64,000 bases of DNA, from contig OX328123.1 in assembly GCA_946811695.1 (NCBI GenBank), forward strand, positions 124,855,896 through 124,919,895, in the 5' to 3' direction. Shown here piece after piece: positions 1 to 11,691 of the stretch. The number at the start of each line of letters is the position of its first letter. Position 1 is the stretch's first letter. The translations under genes and the position numbers were made by a program. This DNA comes from Gonocerus acuteangulatus (lineage: Eukaryota; Arthropoda; Insecta; Hemiptera; Coreidae). Below the pieces are notes generated by a model that had not been told where the DNA came from, did no database searches, and saw nothing but the letters and a program-made list of their open reading frames with translations.

Positions 1-19
1 AAATCGAAAAATCCTGAAA

Positions 20-150
20 AGTTGTGTTTGACGCTGCTTCCGTGGCGGGGGCATGCCAGTTTTGTACTTCCTTCGGAAACCCATCATTCCGTCCAAAACC
101 CATGATGTGGGGTATGGAATGAATCGTCTCGGTATGAAGAACCTATATTT
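20..150 (+). repeat. dispersed repeat, copy 1
   Basis: This stretch matches the reverse complement of about 37195-37375, including the phrases CCCATRATGTGGGGTAT and AATGAATCGTCTC. It shows no credible coding potential. The pair looks like two old copies of one non-coding mobile repeat; the family is not recognised. Confidence 0.6.
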
Positions 151-172
151 GAAACATTTAGGCGCATATAGG

Positions 173-470
173 CTCGGTCAAAATGTTATACCAGCTGTCT
201 TTCTGTATGTTTGTTCCATATACAAATCCGAACCGTCAGACCGATTTTGACCAAACTTGGGACACAGGTGGGTCTTGATACGGGGAGAATCATGGGCTAG
301 TTCAATATCGTCTATCAGCTGTTTGCCTAACTGTTTATTCCTTATACAAATCCACACGATTTGACCGATTATGACCAAACATGATACACAGATAGGTCTG
401 TATCCGGGTAGTATCATAGGATAGGTCAAAATCGTCTATCAGCTGTCAGTCTGCGTGTTTGTTCCTTACA
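173..470 (+). mobile_element. Helentron-like (HINE-type) repeat fragment
   Basis: About 2.3 diverged units of the same ~124-bp tandem repeat that builds 24163-25917 are present here. Each unit carries the phrases 'agctgtctgtctgtatgttt', 'atacaaatccacaccg' and 'accgattttgaccaaac'. Units of this kind are typical of non-autonomous Helitron-like (Helentron/HINE) elements of arthropods. The fragment has neither terminus and is cut at 470 by the inverted repeat that begins there. No protein is encoded. Confidence 0.6.
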
Positions 471-900
471 CCAAAAATATTTGCCAATTCAAGAGATGAT
501 ACAAGAAAGAAATGTCCAAGTTCATTACTTAAAAGACCTCATAGTTACTTGCTAAGAACAGTAAAGACACTTTAACTGACCTTTAAAAACAACAATAAAA
601 ATACTTATATCCAGTTACTAATATATCACTTTCCTGAACCAGGTATATTCTTAAACATGGCAATGTTTTATTTGTGCCGAAATTATCTTTAAAGAGAAAA
701 CTAAACATTGCCAAGTTTAAGATTATACCTGGTTGAGGAAAGTGATATTTTAGTAACTGGATATAAGTATTTTTATTGTTGTTTTTAAAGGCCAGTTGAA
801 GTGTCTTTACTGTTCTTATCAAGTAACTATGAGGTCTTTTAAGTAATGAACTTGGACATTTCTTTCTTGTATCATCTCTTGTATAGGCAAATATTTTTGG
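471..900. repeat. 199-bp-arm inverted repeat (large hairpin)
   Basis: The arm 471-669 is the near-perfect reverse complement of 702-900, with a 32-base loop. The outer ends read CCAAAAATATTTGCC on the left and GGCAAATATTTTTGG on the right. The inner ends read GCAATGTTT and AAACATTGC. The right arm runs on into a sequence with a hammerhead-like motif at 1091, so this is most likely the fold-back 5' part of a Penelope-like insertion in which the 3' region was copied in inverted orientation, as in the clearer case at 52861-54299. The structure is seen directly; the PLE assignment is inferred. Confidence 0.75.
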
Positions 901-1080
901 TTGAATATATGTTACACTTAATACACCAACACATACTACTTTTTTTGGAGTGTAAGATGTTAAAGCGTTTTTGGGGGGTTCAGGAGGAGATATTTCTCGC
1001 TTTTTGGGGAAGGGAGTGTTTCCTTGTGGGAGGAGGAACTTGGCCTCTAGTTCACATTTATGTTTTTTTTTGGGATATGT

Positions 1081-1140
1081 TTTTACAGCCCTGAAGAAGC
1101 CTAGTAGAGCAAGCCGAAACGTTGGCGCTAATAATAAAAA
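1081..1140 (+). ncRNA. decayed hammerhead-ribozyme-like motif of a PLE
   Basis: The core CTGAAGA (1091-1097) is followed by an 18-base stem II region and then GAAACGTT. Position 7 of the hammerhead core is variable, so CUGAAGA is allowed. Stem I can form: ACAGCC before the core pairs with GGC after GTT (3 bp), then an internal loop and further A-U pairs. Stem II is damaged, with about four of six possible pairs left. The layout matches the better motif at 54141-54200, and the downstream bases (GACCGAAACCCCGAC) also match that element. Probably inactive. Confidence 0.5.
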
Positions 1141-1300
1141 TACATTTTACCAATAAAATGTGGTTTTATTAAATAAGAAAATAGACCGAAACCCCGACGA
1201 TCAACGCTTGCTACTTCTGAACGGTCGACCATATCTTCTCAATTTAGGAGTTTATGACGAATACAATTTTTGGACGGATAAGGCCACGCGAAGTACAATT
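1141..1300 (+). mobile_element. 3' terminal region of a Penelope-like element
   Basis: The sequence after the hammerhead-like motif (AATAAAATGTGGTTTTATTAA, GACCGAAACCCCGACGATC) parallels 54200-54262 of the PLE at 52861-54299. No reverse transcriptase or GIY-YIG coding is left. The right end of the element is not defined, because the Helentron-like flank interrupted at 470 is not seen to resume. Confidence 0.4.
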
Positions 1301-1724
1301 AACGCTGTGTTGACAAGTTTGATTTTCCTTGTGAATCACGTAATTCATTATTTTTGAATAACCTCTTTTTCTGTCATCAAACCAAGCTGCCTCACTTCTT
1401 CTTATTGTCTCCGTCCGACCGACTTACCAATCAACTATTGTTTTCTGAATGTCTCTATCTGAAATGCCTTTTTACGTGATACTTCTTGCTTCTAGATATT
1501 CTCTTACTCCTGCAATCCCACCTTAGTTTAATTTGCATTCAATTTCACGATTTTGGAGTCTTGATTGAGCTATGCAAGGACACGTTACACGTGGAATTGT
1601 AATCTTCGTTGTTTTTGTTTTATTTATATATCAAGACATATGTCAGACCATTGTTATATTTCCTTGTTATTTTAAAGTCAGTACGTTTGTTGTTTATTCT
1701 TAATTGATTCATGGGCGTATATAG

Positions 1725-1972
1725 AAAATAATTTCGGGGGGTGCTGGGAGAATTTCGGGGAGAGCATTTGTGGGGTATGGAATACTAACAATCTAGAACT
1801 ATCTAGAAATAATTAGGCATTTAAAACGCTATTACATCCAAAAGAAATTATTTTTTCTGAACTAAATGATCTTATATAATTTATTTTTAAGGTTTTTATG
1901 ACACATTTTTACCGATTTCGGGGGGGGGGGCTGCAGCCCCCTCATGCCCTCCTTATATACGCTTATGAATTG
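1725..1972 (+). mobile_element. MITE-like repeat with GGCGTATATA termini, copy 1
   Basis: The unit begins TCATGGGCGTATATAGAAAA and ends with the inverted form TATATACGCTTATGA. A poly-G run followed by CTGCAGCCCC lies near the right end. A second copy in the opposite orientation is at 13088-13370. The terminal inverted repeats and ~250-bp size fit a non-autonomous DNA element. No target-site duplication was established and no superfamily is assigned. Confidence 0.6.
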
Positions 1973-2394
1973 ATTCTAATATTTCTCTTACAAGTTTCCT
2001 TTATATTTTTGGAATTTGATCTAATAATAAGCCAGTTTTTCGTTTGAGAACTCACGTTATAGCCACAAAATGTATACTGGCTTGATTACAGCTGAAGTGC
2101 TAATATGAATGAAGAACAGTCATGTCCAACTGATGGCTGACCATAAACGGCTACAGCTTTTTTATCATTCCAAGGACAATTTATTTATTTTTTTTCCCCT
2201 GCATAGAATTTATTCTCATTGAAATGGTAATAAGCGTCCGGCCTATTAATAAGCCATCAATTGCTAACATGAAATACAATTTGTTTTATTGATTTTTTTT
2301 TCCTACAATGCATTTCTTATATTTCTTGTTCTCTTCAATTTTCTAATGCTTCTTCATTTATTTATTTATTTTTCTTTAGCCGTATAAGTGGTTA

Positions 2395-2540
2395 TTCACT
2401 ATCCTTATTGATGGAACGTCCGAGCGATTCGTAGTCGCATTTTAAATTCCATCTTTTAAATACATTTTGTAGAAATGAAGGCATGGAACCCCTTGCACCA
2501 AAAAGAAGGCCGATTACCTCCCAATTTTTTATATTATAAT
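2395..2540 (-). pseudogene. C-terminal scrap of a restriction-like-endonuclease non-LTR retrotransposon
   Basis: Read on the minus strand, about 45 codons end at a TAA near 2393 and contain 'WEVIGLLFGARGSMPSF' followed by 'RSIN'. The same pattern ('GLWFGSRGTIP') lies at the C-terminus of the R2-clade element at 47.85-50.55 kb, downstream of its PD-(D/E)XK endonuclease. This is therefore the last piece of an R2/RLE-type retrotransposon from a different lineage. Stops appear upstream of about 2540. The assignment rests on one short conserved block, so it is moderate only. Confidence 0.45.
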
Positions 2541-4496
2541 ATCAAAAAAAATTATTCCACGATCTGGTTTTCTAGTATGAAATGTAACTAAATAGAAAAT
2601 ATTTTACTTTGACAATATCGACAACAATAAAAACATTCAGGACACATAACGTAAACAAACTCCAACATTGTGTGCAGTACAAATACTATATGATCTACTG
2701 TTGTGCATTTGTGCTTGTCAAGTGTTTAAAATATGCATTCAAATAGACAAATTTCCTTTTAAAGGGTCCATAAAATAATGTTGCGTGTATTTAATAAACA
2801 TAGTTATATAATTGGGAGCAAATTTGAAATTAAAGGGAGTTTTATTTTTATCGCCTTGCTGTTGTGCAGCTCCGTAAATAAATAAATATTTCTAGTTTAT
2901 AATTTAATTGCAATGAATTCTTCAGGATTTTTCTAGTCTTCTTGGACTCACTTTTTTATCTTCTTCTTCAAGGACACGATATAAGCTTCTAAAGTCATAA
3001 ACAGGCTTACGAAGTTTTTTGTATGACGAAACGCTTTTTGTTTCAACATATGATATGAGAGTATAACTTTTTTTTAAAAATTTCTAAATTTTGTGTTTCT
3101 TGAAATTAAATATTTTAGACAGCAATTTTTAGAGAAAAAGTTTCAAAACTTTATTGAACCTTATTAAGGCCGGGAAACTTATTTTTTTCTAGAGAATGTA
3201 ATGGGTTGTCTTTAAGTAATTCAATGACAGCATGACAAATCATTAATTTAATTTTGGTGAAAGAGTGATATGTGCACACATAAAAGCATTCTATGACTTG
3301 TGGTTCCTAAGATATTGTGCGTGGCAAGCTACATCTAAAATCAAAACATTGATGTAGTGTACATGCATTATATTTGAAAAAAAAAAAAAACAAAAAAAAA
3401 ACTGAATCTGAATGAGCAAACGTCAAATTAAGGCAGCTTTATTGTCAAATATGATCTGATTTTTCTTTAATTACTCAATAAAACATCAAGAAACATTGAA
3501 GAAGAAAATAGGTTTAAAACTATTGGTCCATGATAAATAACTAGGAACATCAAAATATTTGATCAAAAAAGGGAAACAAATAAAGGGCCTAATGAATAAA
3601 TGTTTCTACCTGGCTGCCACCAGAGGGCAGGTCGACTACGCTTTCACTACGATGTGAAAACATTAGAGTTTCCTTAGGGTTAACCAAGCACAACAAGATA
3701 CACTGAAAAACAGTAATAAATCAAGCCATGTTATAACTCAATTAACAATAATATATATTAGTGTATTTAGTTACACGCAAAAATAATAGCGAAAGAGGGG
3801 AAGAGAGGGGCGGGATGAGAGAGAGAAAGAGAGATAGAAATAGAAAGAGAAACTAAGATAGAAATAAAAAAATGAAGCTAAATTCAAAGAGTAATGTAAT
3901 AATTGAATCAACGAAGTTACAATAAATCCAGATTTAAAATTGAAAAAAGAGGAGGAATATACCAAAAACATTGGAAGCAACAAATTACACACGCACACAA
4001 AATAAAAAAAATGGTCTGTTCCAATGGCACCATATATATATTCTTATGTACTTTGACACTCTGAATATCGAATCCATAGTCCGTTTGACCCCAGCAAGTC
4101 AGGTTGAAGGGTATTTGAATGTCAAATTTTGAATGAAGTCGTTTAAAAAGAAATAACTAGAGCTTACAGTACTACAGTGTAGTTCTATGAAGCCACATAA
4201 TCTTATTTTTGCATTTTTTATTGACCTTGAGAACTATAATAAAAAAAAAAATTGAAACACATATATGGACGTAAATTTTTCCGTTCCTTCAGAATCTGCG
4301 GTCAACAATTCATATTGTGCAAAATAAACATATTTGTCTTTTTGGATGGCCTTGCTTTTGCGCCGATGGGGTGAAACGGACCCCGGATTCGAAATCAGCG
4401 ACCTTCATAACTATGTAAGCTGTAGTTGTTTCTTCTTAAACGACTTTCTATGGCATCCTTATTGGCCTGGAAAACATACCTGTGTGTGTGTGTGTG

Positions 4497-4574
<78 letters not shown>

Positions 4575-5330
4575 ATATATATGTATAATGTAAGTATCTA
4601 AGACAATGTAATGTATATATGTAATGTTTGTAATAACTATATGTAAGGTGTACATCGGCATAAAGCGGAACACCAAAAATAAATAATTAAACGACTTTAT
4701 TCGAAATTTAACCATCAAATGCCCTTCATCCTGTGGGCCGAGGTCAGACTCCGGATTCGGATTCAGGGTCGCGAAATACATAAGAAAATATGGTGTTTTT
4801 CGAACAGATTACTTTTTTTTTTATTTTGTGTGCTTGTGTTATAAGAAAATATTAAAGTCATAGATATGTATCAATTCTTTAGAATCAATTTATGAATACT
4901 AACTCTATAATAATTTTATAGCCCAACCAGAGACCGGAAGGCTGCCTGAAAGCATGCTGAAACGGAAATATAGATTTTTCTGAAATTATTATGTTTTATC
5001 TTAGCCGAATCCTAACCATTCTTTCACCTCTTAATTCCATAAGGGTACCGCAATTCTACTGTCCTACAAGTAGATAGTTTTGAAGACACAAATCAAGATC
5101 GGTATATTTTAGTAGGTGATTCATTTTATTTATACGCACAATATTGTGGTAATATTATTATAATCCAATAAATATAGGAAAAATATTTTTTTGAAATGAA
5201 TAATCAATTATTGTAATGTAAATTTCAATGTCCCTTAATTTATAACAGATTTTCCGGAATGACTTATGAACTTTTTCTAGCACTTACAGAGTATTGTCTG
5301 TAATGAATAGAGACTCAGGGTTAAGCATAA
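2541..5330. other. AT-rich intergenic DNA, no gene recognised
   Basis: No conserved coding block was found. It holds A/T homopolymers (for example 3378-3401), a purine-rich run at 3789-3860 (GAGAGA/GAAATA), and a CCACCAGAGGGCAG stretch at 3618-3632. Two related blocks of about 100 bp (4360-4410 and 4730-4775, sharing CCGGATTCG) flank a GT array. Confidence 0.5.
4481..4580. repeat. (GT)n / (TATG)n microsatellite
   Basis: An almost pure GT dinucleotide array passes into ATGTGT and then TATATA repeats. Apparent reading frames across it are only dinucleotide repeats. Confidence 0.9.
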
Positions 5331-5337
5331 TTAACAA

Positions 5338-5600
5338 AAGACTAATGTATTACTTATAAATTAGGCTATGTTACTGTATGCATGTCCTATTTGATCTGTG
5401 ACATGTGAAACCAACAAGAGAAAATTACAGGTGACTCAAAATAAATGCTTGAGATTCATTGGTTCTTTCCCCCGATGGACTCTTATCATGCAAATGCATG
5501 AAGTTCTTGACATTCCTACAATAAGTCAGTACATAATTAAAGTGACAGAGCACTTCTTTGAAGCATTTTAAAACAGCATGTATAAGCATATTGCTGATAT
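5338..5600 (+). pseudogene. Jockey-like reverse transcriptase C-terminal relic
   Basis: The plus-strand frame reads 'LYACPI*SVTCETNKRKLQV' and then 'TQNKCLRFIGSFPRW', 'LDIPTISQYI' and 'TEHFFEAF' before a stop. This is the usual C-terminal region of Jockey-clade non-LTR retrotransposons, following the polymerase (the LQVxQNKxLR block). There is an in-frame stop and nothing upstream of motif 'LYACPIW'. The 3' UTR may run to about 5855. It is a 5'-truncated dead copy. Confidence 0.65.
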
Positions 5601-6479
5601 AATTAACTATAATTATGACTTAAATTATAAGCGTTACACATGTAAAAGGCTTAAGCATATTACTTTTTAAGTTTATGTGTATAGGGTTTTTTTTTTTGTG
5701 AATTTTTCCCTTTTAATATTTTAGTTATAAAAATTAAATACATATAGGTAGTTTAGATTAGTTACAAAAGCCATAGCATGGATACTTGCATTACTTTGAT
5801 TGTAAAATTTGTTTTATTTGTTTATATTTTTGTACAATAAAATTCTTCAACTTTAAGAAACTTTTATTGATAGGAATTATAATATGTGCATCGTTAATTT
5901 ATCAATAATTGTACAGCTGTATATTGTTCGTAGTAATTATCAGCATATATAATTTTTCGTTAAGTTTAAGGTACCGAAGAATTTGCTCCTTATTTTATAG
6001 GTTTGGTGAAATATCCAGAATCCAATTTTGCAAAGAAATATTTTTTAGTTATAAATGGGAATGAGTTGATTAACATTTTGAGACTTTTACCTCCTAAAAA
6101 CTGAATTTTCTTTATAACTTTTGGGTCTCTCCTAAATGAGAAAAAATAAGTAAGGCACAGAGATGGGGTAGTATTTCTTATCCTTATCCCCTTCAGGAAA
6201 TGAACTGTCTAGAATGAAAATCCCTTAATTCATCCAGAATACTTATGTTGTACAATCTTCCCTAATAATTGTATTCTCTAGCTTTTTTTGGCAAGTAGAT
6301 GGTGATATAGGATCATATTGAGAAAAATATGTGGATTTTTACCTTAGGACGTATCGCTAACTATAGTAGTTTAGAACTGGAGAGTTGAGGATTACGTATC
6401 AGGCTCAGACAACAGATATATCACGTATAGTTTGGAGCAGTACACTTAGTGGAGGATAGGTGCCGGGACAAACATCTTA

Positions 6480-6695
6480 AGATCAAACCGCAAAAGATTT
6501 CAAGACAAGACAGAAAGTGGAGGGACTCGGTGCACCTAGCCTTGCAGGCAGTAATTTAAGCTTTTCCAAGATAGTGAAGTACCTAGGAGTCAATCTGGAT
6601 CCCGAGCTCAGCTGGAAGGAACACATTAGCAACATGTACCCTGTGAGCCTGTCGGAAAGACCAGTAAAGATATTCATTGAAGAAACAGCTAGATA
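6480..6695 (+). pseudogene. non-LTR reverse transcriptase fragment
   Basis: A broken frame contains 'FSKIVKYLGVNLDPELSWKEHI', the conserved block (VKYLGxxLDxxLxWxxHI) that follows the catalytic motifs in Jockey/I/R1-type reverse transcriptases. The preceding basic stretch is out of register, and the fragment stops where the TIR element at 6701 begins. It is too short to assign to a clade. Confidence 0.55.
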
Positions 6696-6700
6696 AGCGG

Positions 6701-8310
6701 CGCACAGTGGAGCCATTTCGTGTTTCTAAGAAGGCTACTGTCTTCAAATTTTAACTGATTTCAATCCGTTTTTTTTTTTTTAAAATAAAAGCTAACAAAA
6801 TTTGGAAAATCTTTGTCTAGCCAGATTTTTGTTTATTAAATCACGTGTAAATAATTCACAAACTTTTACAATTGAACATAAAATAATATTTTATTTTTCA
6901 TCTAACTTAATATTCAAATCAACTATATATTAGAATTGGACAAAATCAGACTGACACTTCAAAACTTCAATTTATCTTAATTCAACAATGAGATTAATTG
7001 AAATAATATGATATTTGAATGATTTGAAAATATATTGTAATTTTTTTTTTCCAAATCTAAACAGGATTTGAATATTTCATTTTAACGATATTATATTAAG
7101 TAGTATAATACTACTTAGTATTAAAATCCTACCTTTGTGAGAGATTTTTTCAGGTCTCATATGTTCGTCTGTGGCAGAAGGTCTCATATGGTATTTCATC
7201 CTCACCTATTTTCCCCCAACTTGCAGGTGTTCCACAAGGAGGAATTCTTAGTCCAGTCCTTTTCCTAGTATATACAGCCGATATTCCAACTTATCCTGGC
7301 ACATCTCTCCATATGTTTGCCGATGATACAGCCAAATTTGCTTGCAGCCAAGATCCGAGCTTTGCGTCCAGGTCCCTTCAGGCTCACCTTAACATCATCG
7401 ATCCTTGGCTCACCAAGTGGAGAATTAAAGTAAACCCACAGAAATCCTAACTCCTAACAATTGCCCTCAGACGATCTATTTGTCCTCCGGTGTCCCTTAA
7501 CGACACATTTCTTCCCTAAGAATCCCAAATCCATTACCTTGGACTTATACTCGACAAACGACTAACTTGAAAACCACACATTACTCAGAAGAGACAAGAA
7601 CTCAACCGACAGTACAGACTTTTACTGCACTTACTCGACCGACGATCACACTTTACATTTAAGACCAATATATACTTATGGCATAGAACTCTGGGGATCC
7701 ACAAAGCCCTCCAACTCCTACAAAATTATTGAATCCAATTTGACTCTCCATAACGACCTCCATATTCCATTTATCCAGCCATTCTCCAAAAAATTATATC
7801 AAAGATTTCATTCAAAATTACAAGGCCATCCTAATTCTTTATTAAACTCTTTTTCCTCACATAAAATCCCAAATAACCCCATTCGCCGGCTGAAGCGTAA
7901 CTGGCCTAGAGACCAGCTCCAGGGGTAGTTCACCCTGATTGTAATCTTTCTGTCTTTTGGGTACTGAAACTGTGTAGCTTGTCTACTCACGAGCTTCAAG
8001 GCACATTCACATGTATCATTTTAATAGAAATGTATTTTTACATTGTTATAAATTCTGAAAAAAAAAAAAACAGTGCTGATATTAAGTTAGATAAAAAGAA
8101 AAATATTATTTTATGTTCTATTGCAAAAGTTCGTGAATTATTGACAAGTAATTTAATAAACAAGGGAAACAAAAATCTGGCTAGACAATGTTGTTCTAAA
8201 TTTTATTAGCTTTTATTTAAACAAAAAACAAAAAATACATTGAAATCCGTTAAGATTTAGAGGCTGTAGCCTTTTTTGAAACACGAAATATCGTTTGGCC
8301 CTACTGTGCG
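6701..8310. mobile_element. DNA element with >100-bp terminal inverted repeats, interrupted by a Jockey copy
   Basis: The left end reads CGCACAGTGGAGCC then ATTTCGTGTTTC, AAGGCTAC, GATTTCAATCCG, AAAATAAAAGCTAA and TCTAGCCAGATTTTTGTTT. The right end (about 8165-8310), reverse complemented, gives CGCACAGTAGGGCC and the same words in the same order. These are TIRs of roughly 130-145 bp with about 75-80% identity by eye. The interior holds a Jockey copy with its own poly(A), so no transposase can be identified. The superfamily is unknown, and no convincing target-site duplication was seen next to the CGCACAGT ends. Confidence 0.6.
7130..8072 (+). pseudogene. 5'-truncated Jockey retrotransposon with poly(A), nested
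   Basis: The frame carries RT motif B' 'AGVPQGGILSPVLF', the catalytic motif C block 'LHMFADDTAKF' (FADD), and then a stop after 'KVNPQKS' near 7449. After frame changes the block 'HYLGLILDKRLTW' follows, and then the Jockey C-terminus (7740-7928) with 'KLQGHPNSLLNSF' and 'RRLKRNWPRDQ'. The tail ends in a 13-A run at 8060-8072. RT motifs 0-A and the endonuclease are missing. The catalytic FADD is kept, but frameshifts and stops make it inactive. It lies inside the long-TIR element at 6701-8310 and is therefore the later insertion. Confidence 0.8.
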
Positions 8311-8449
8311 ATAATGATGGGACATAAACCATGCGCTGGACTCGCATTAAGACATTATCCGTGGGAAGGATGCTGCATAACAACTAACAGCTCTTCTGAC
8401 CATACATTTTTGATTTATATATTAAATTATTGACAGCATGTTAAAAAAA

Positions 8450-9872
8450 GTCCGACTCGCAGGAACTGCGTCATCTTAGCGCGGTTCCCGAGTGCCATTA
8501 GTAAAGACATAATACCTAATTCCATTAAATTCTGCCTATTTTTTAGCCAGCTAGAGAGCGAACAAAAATACTAAACGAGATGAAGATTAGCCATTGAGGT
8601 GACGCGAAGTCAAAGGATGGTTGGGACTCGGCTAGTAGAAAAAAGTCAGATCTTCAAGCAAAACTGGACGATTAGGCTGCTCTTTGGAAGAGCAGGTAAA
8701 GAAGGGCGGGCATGTCATAAATCAAACTACATCGGCCGTTCCAGCAAATGGAAATCCGCTATATCTTACTCCAGGAGTAATGTGCTATCCAAGAGCTTAT
8801 CGCCATAGATGTGAAAGCCTTAAAATAAAATAAATAAATAATCTGCAATCCATTTCTTTAAGAAATGTTATAATAGAGTTCTCTGTAAAAGGTTTAATGA
8901 GTTCTATTTAATACATATTTTCCAATTTCTATTAATAGTTATAATTTTAACTACTGAAAATTTCATACAAAAAATTCATTTAATTACTCTAAAATATATT
9001 TCAATTTGAACCACCTCTACTTTCGTCATCTACGAGTTCTAAAACGTGAAATCTTTTAGTCGGCACTTTCGGATTACGTCATTTGATCGACGTCAGAATC
9101 AAGTTTCCTATCTATGGAGAGAAGGAGAAAACGAGTTTAAGAAAATATATATATTATAATGGTGTCCCTAACGTTCAAACAAATTTTTATTTTGCTAGAA
9201 ATTTATGCAAGGGTGCTCTTATTTTTCTAACCCATCTATTTCTAACAACAATAAATTGATTCTCATTTTACTTATCCTGTTTTACTGACAAATACATTTC
9301 CCTATTAGAAGCAATTACAAAAATAAAAGCAATAAAAACCTAAGGGAAATAGACAAAAATTAAAAAGCGATTTAAACTAAGACAAAAACTCGTTCAAAAG
9401 AACAAAACCAACGTGTTTGAAGTTTTAAGCATTTATTTCTCCGATTGACATCGCCTAATCAAAAATATCAATAGAACCTTTTTTGTAGGAAATTTAGCAA
9501 GCTTTCGAACTGTTACATTTCACTTTCGACGATTTCCTAACCGTTTTCTAGATATTAAAGAAAGTATATGAAGTACCCAATCCAAAAACGTTAGTCAACA
9601 ACTATTTTTACAATTTTCTCGAAAACGGTTGACGGGATCGCCTTAAAAATGGTTTCATTCGTTTTCTAGACCAAGAAGCCTATAAAACGAGTACTTCCAA
9701 GCATATGAAGTAAGTGGAACAATTTTTATCGCGCGACATTCGCTCCAAAAACCATGTTCCGGTAGGCGGATTCTGCTAGTTAACGAACTTGATCTTTCAA
9801 ATTAGATGAAAGATTTTTGTACCAAATTTTATCAAAATCGGACCATTATTGAGGCCAGGAAAGCGAGAACAG

Positions 9873-9926
<54 letters not shown>

Positions 9927-10060
9927 TTGAACCACCGTTATTTTCGTCCTCTAGGGGTTCTGAAACGTAAAATTTTCTATTCGGCACTTCCGAATTGTTT
10001 CATGAGGTCAACCTTATAAGCGGGGTTCCTCCCTATGGAGGGAGGGAGGAACCGCGCTAA
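8450..10060 (+). mobile_element. family A repeat, copy A1 (Helitron-like, non-autonomous)
   Basis: It starts with the recurrent 5' motif GTCCGACTCGCAGGAACTGC then CATCTTAGCGCGGTTCC. It ends with the recurrent 3' palindrome GGTTCCTCCCT, a short loop, and AGGGAGGAACCGCGCTAA. A (TA)n core lies at about 9876-9920, preceded by 'catcaaaatcggacc' type sequence and followed by 'tttgaaccaccgttattttcg'. A 3' stem-loop followed by CTAA and no protein fits Helitron/Helentron-like non-autonomous elements; that assignment is inference. A foreign block, possibly a retroposon 3' end with a TAAA tail, lies at 8595-8842. Confidence 0.55.
8595..8842 (+). other. possible retroposon 3' end with TAAA tail inside A1
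   Basis: A GC-richer segment unlike its AT-rich surroundings ends in an (AAATAAAATAAATAAATAA) tail at about 8820-8842. The 69-codon frame it contains shows no domain that I recognise. The tail type matches I-like elements in this window (compare 57630-57650), so a 5'-truncated non-LTR 3' end is possible but not proven. Confidence 0.25.
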
Positions 10061-10180
10061 AAAATTGAAAGAGATATATATTTTAATTTATTATATTGTT
10101 ATTGGTTAGTTCAGACGCATTCAAAACGATGTAACCGGCGGGAATGTTATGAGTTTACGCTGGTTTAGCGGGACGGGGTT

Positions 10181-10312
10181 TTAGCGCGGTAACTCCCTAT
10201 CTCCATAGGGAGAACCCGCTTATGAGGTTGACCTCACGACGCAATCCGGAAGTGCCGACTAGAAACTTTCATGTTTCAGACCCTATAGATCACGAAAATA
10301 TAGGTGGTTCAA

Positions 10313-10356
<44 letters not shown>

Positions 10357-10963
10357 TTGTCTGTTCGCTCTCTAGCAAGCTCAAAAATGGTCCGATTTTG
10401 ATGAAATTTGGTACAAAAATCTGTCGTCTAATTTGAAAGGTCAAGTTCGTTAACCAGCAGAATCCGCCCACTGGAAGATAGTGTTTGGGGCGAAATTCGC
10501 GCAAAAGAAATCGTAACGCTTATGTTTTTGAGTTCATATGCTTGCCGGTACTTGTTTTATATGTTTCTTAACATAGAAAAACGAATGAAACCATTTTTAA
10601 GGTGATATCGGTAACCGTTTCTGAGAAAAGTGGAATCAATGTTTTTGTAAGTCATTATTGTTTTGTGGGTACTTAGAATCGCGGGATTCAATTGAAATAT
10701 TTTCTACATCTTGGAAATTAATCCAAACTAAGATGTTTAAATTTTGGTTATATTTGGAGCTAAGGAAGTATGCGAAAAAAATTTTTTTTTTTAATAGACA
10801 TGAAAAGTTTTCGGATCTTCATACGTTTTAGCGCGGTTCCTCCCTCCCCCATAGGGAGGAACCCCGCTTATAAGGTTTATCTCATGACGCAATCCAGAAG
10901 TGCCGACTAGAAAATTTTGCGTTTCAGAACCCATAGAGACCGAAAATGATAGTGGTTAAAATT

Positions 10964-11010
<47 letters not shown>

Positions 11011-11653
11011 TTATTTGTTTATTTATATATGTATAAATATATACATTTGTCTGTTCGCTCTGTAGCTCCCAGACGAATGGTCCGATTTTGATGAAATTTG
11101 GTATAAAAATCTTTCGTCTAATTTAAAAGGTCAAGTTCGTTAACCAGCAAAATCCGCCTACTGGAAGATAGTGTTTGGGGCGAAATTCGCGCAAAAAAAT
11201 CGTAACGCTTATGTTTTTGAGTTCATATGCTTGCCGGTACTTGTTTTATATGTTTCTTAACATAGAAAAACGAATGAAACCATTTTTAAGGTGATATCGG
11301 TAACCGTTTCTGAGAAAAGTGGAATCAATGTTTTTGTAAGTCATTATTGTTTTGTGGGTACTTAGAATCGCGGGATTCAATTGAAATATTTTCTACATCT
11401 TGGAAATTAATCCAAACTAAGATGTTTAAATTTTGGTTATATTTGGAGCTAAGGAAGTATGCGAAAAAAAATTTTTTTTTTAATAGACATGAAAAGTTTT
11501 CGGATCTTCATACGTTTTAGCGCGGTTCCTCCCTCCCCCATAGGGAGGAACCCCGCTTATAAGGTTGATCTCATGACGCAATCCAGAAGTGCCGACTAGA
11601 AAATTTTGCGTTTCAGAACCCATAGAGACCGAAAATGATAGTGGTTAAAATTT

Positions 11654-11691
<38 letters not shown>

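Noticed and set aside
3615..3636. CTCF-like motif CCACCAGAGGGCAG as an insulator
   Set aside because: A single short match with no conservation or context; a similar word at 30092 may only reflect a shared repeat.
4395..4781. 128-codon minus-strand frame
   Set aside because: Mostly translation of the (GT/CA)n array (His-Thr repeats).
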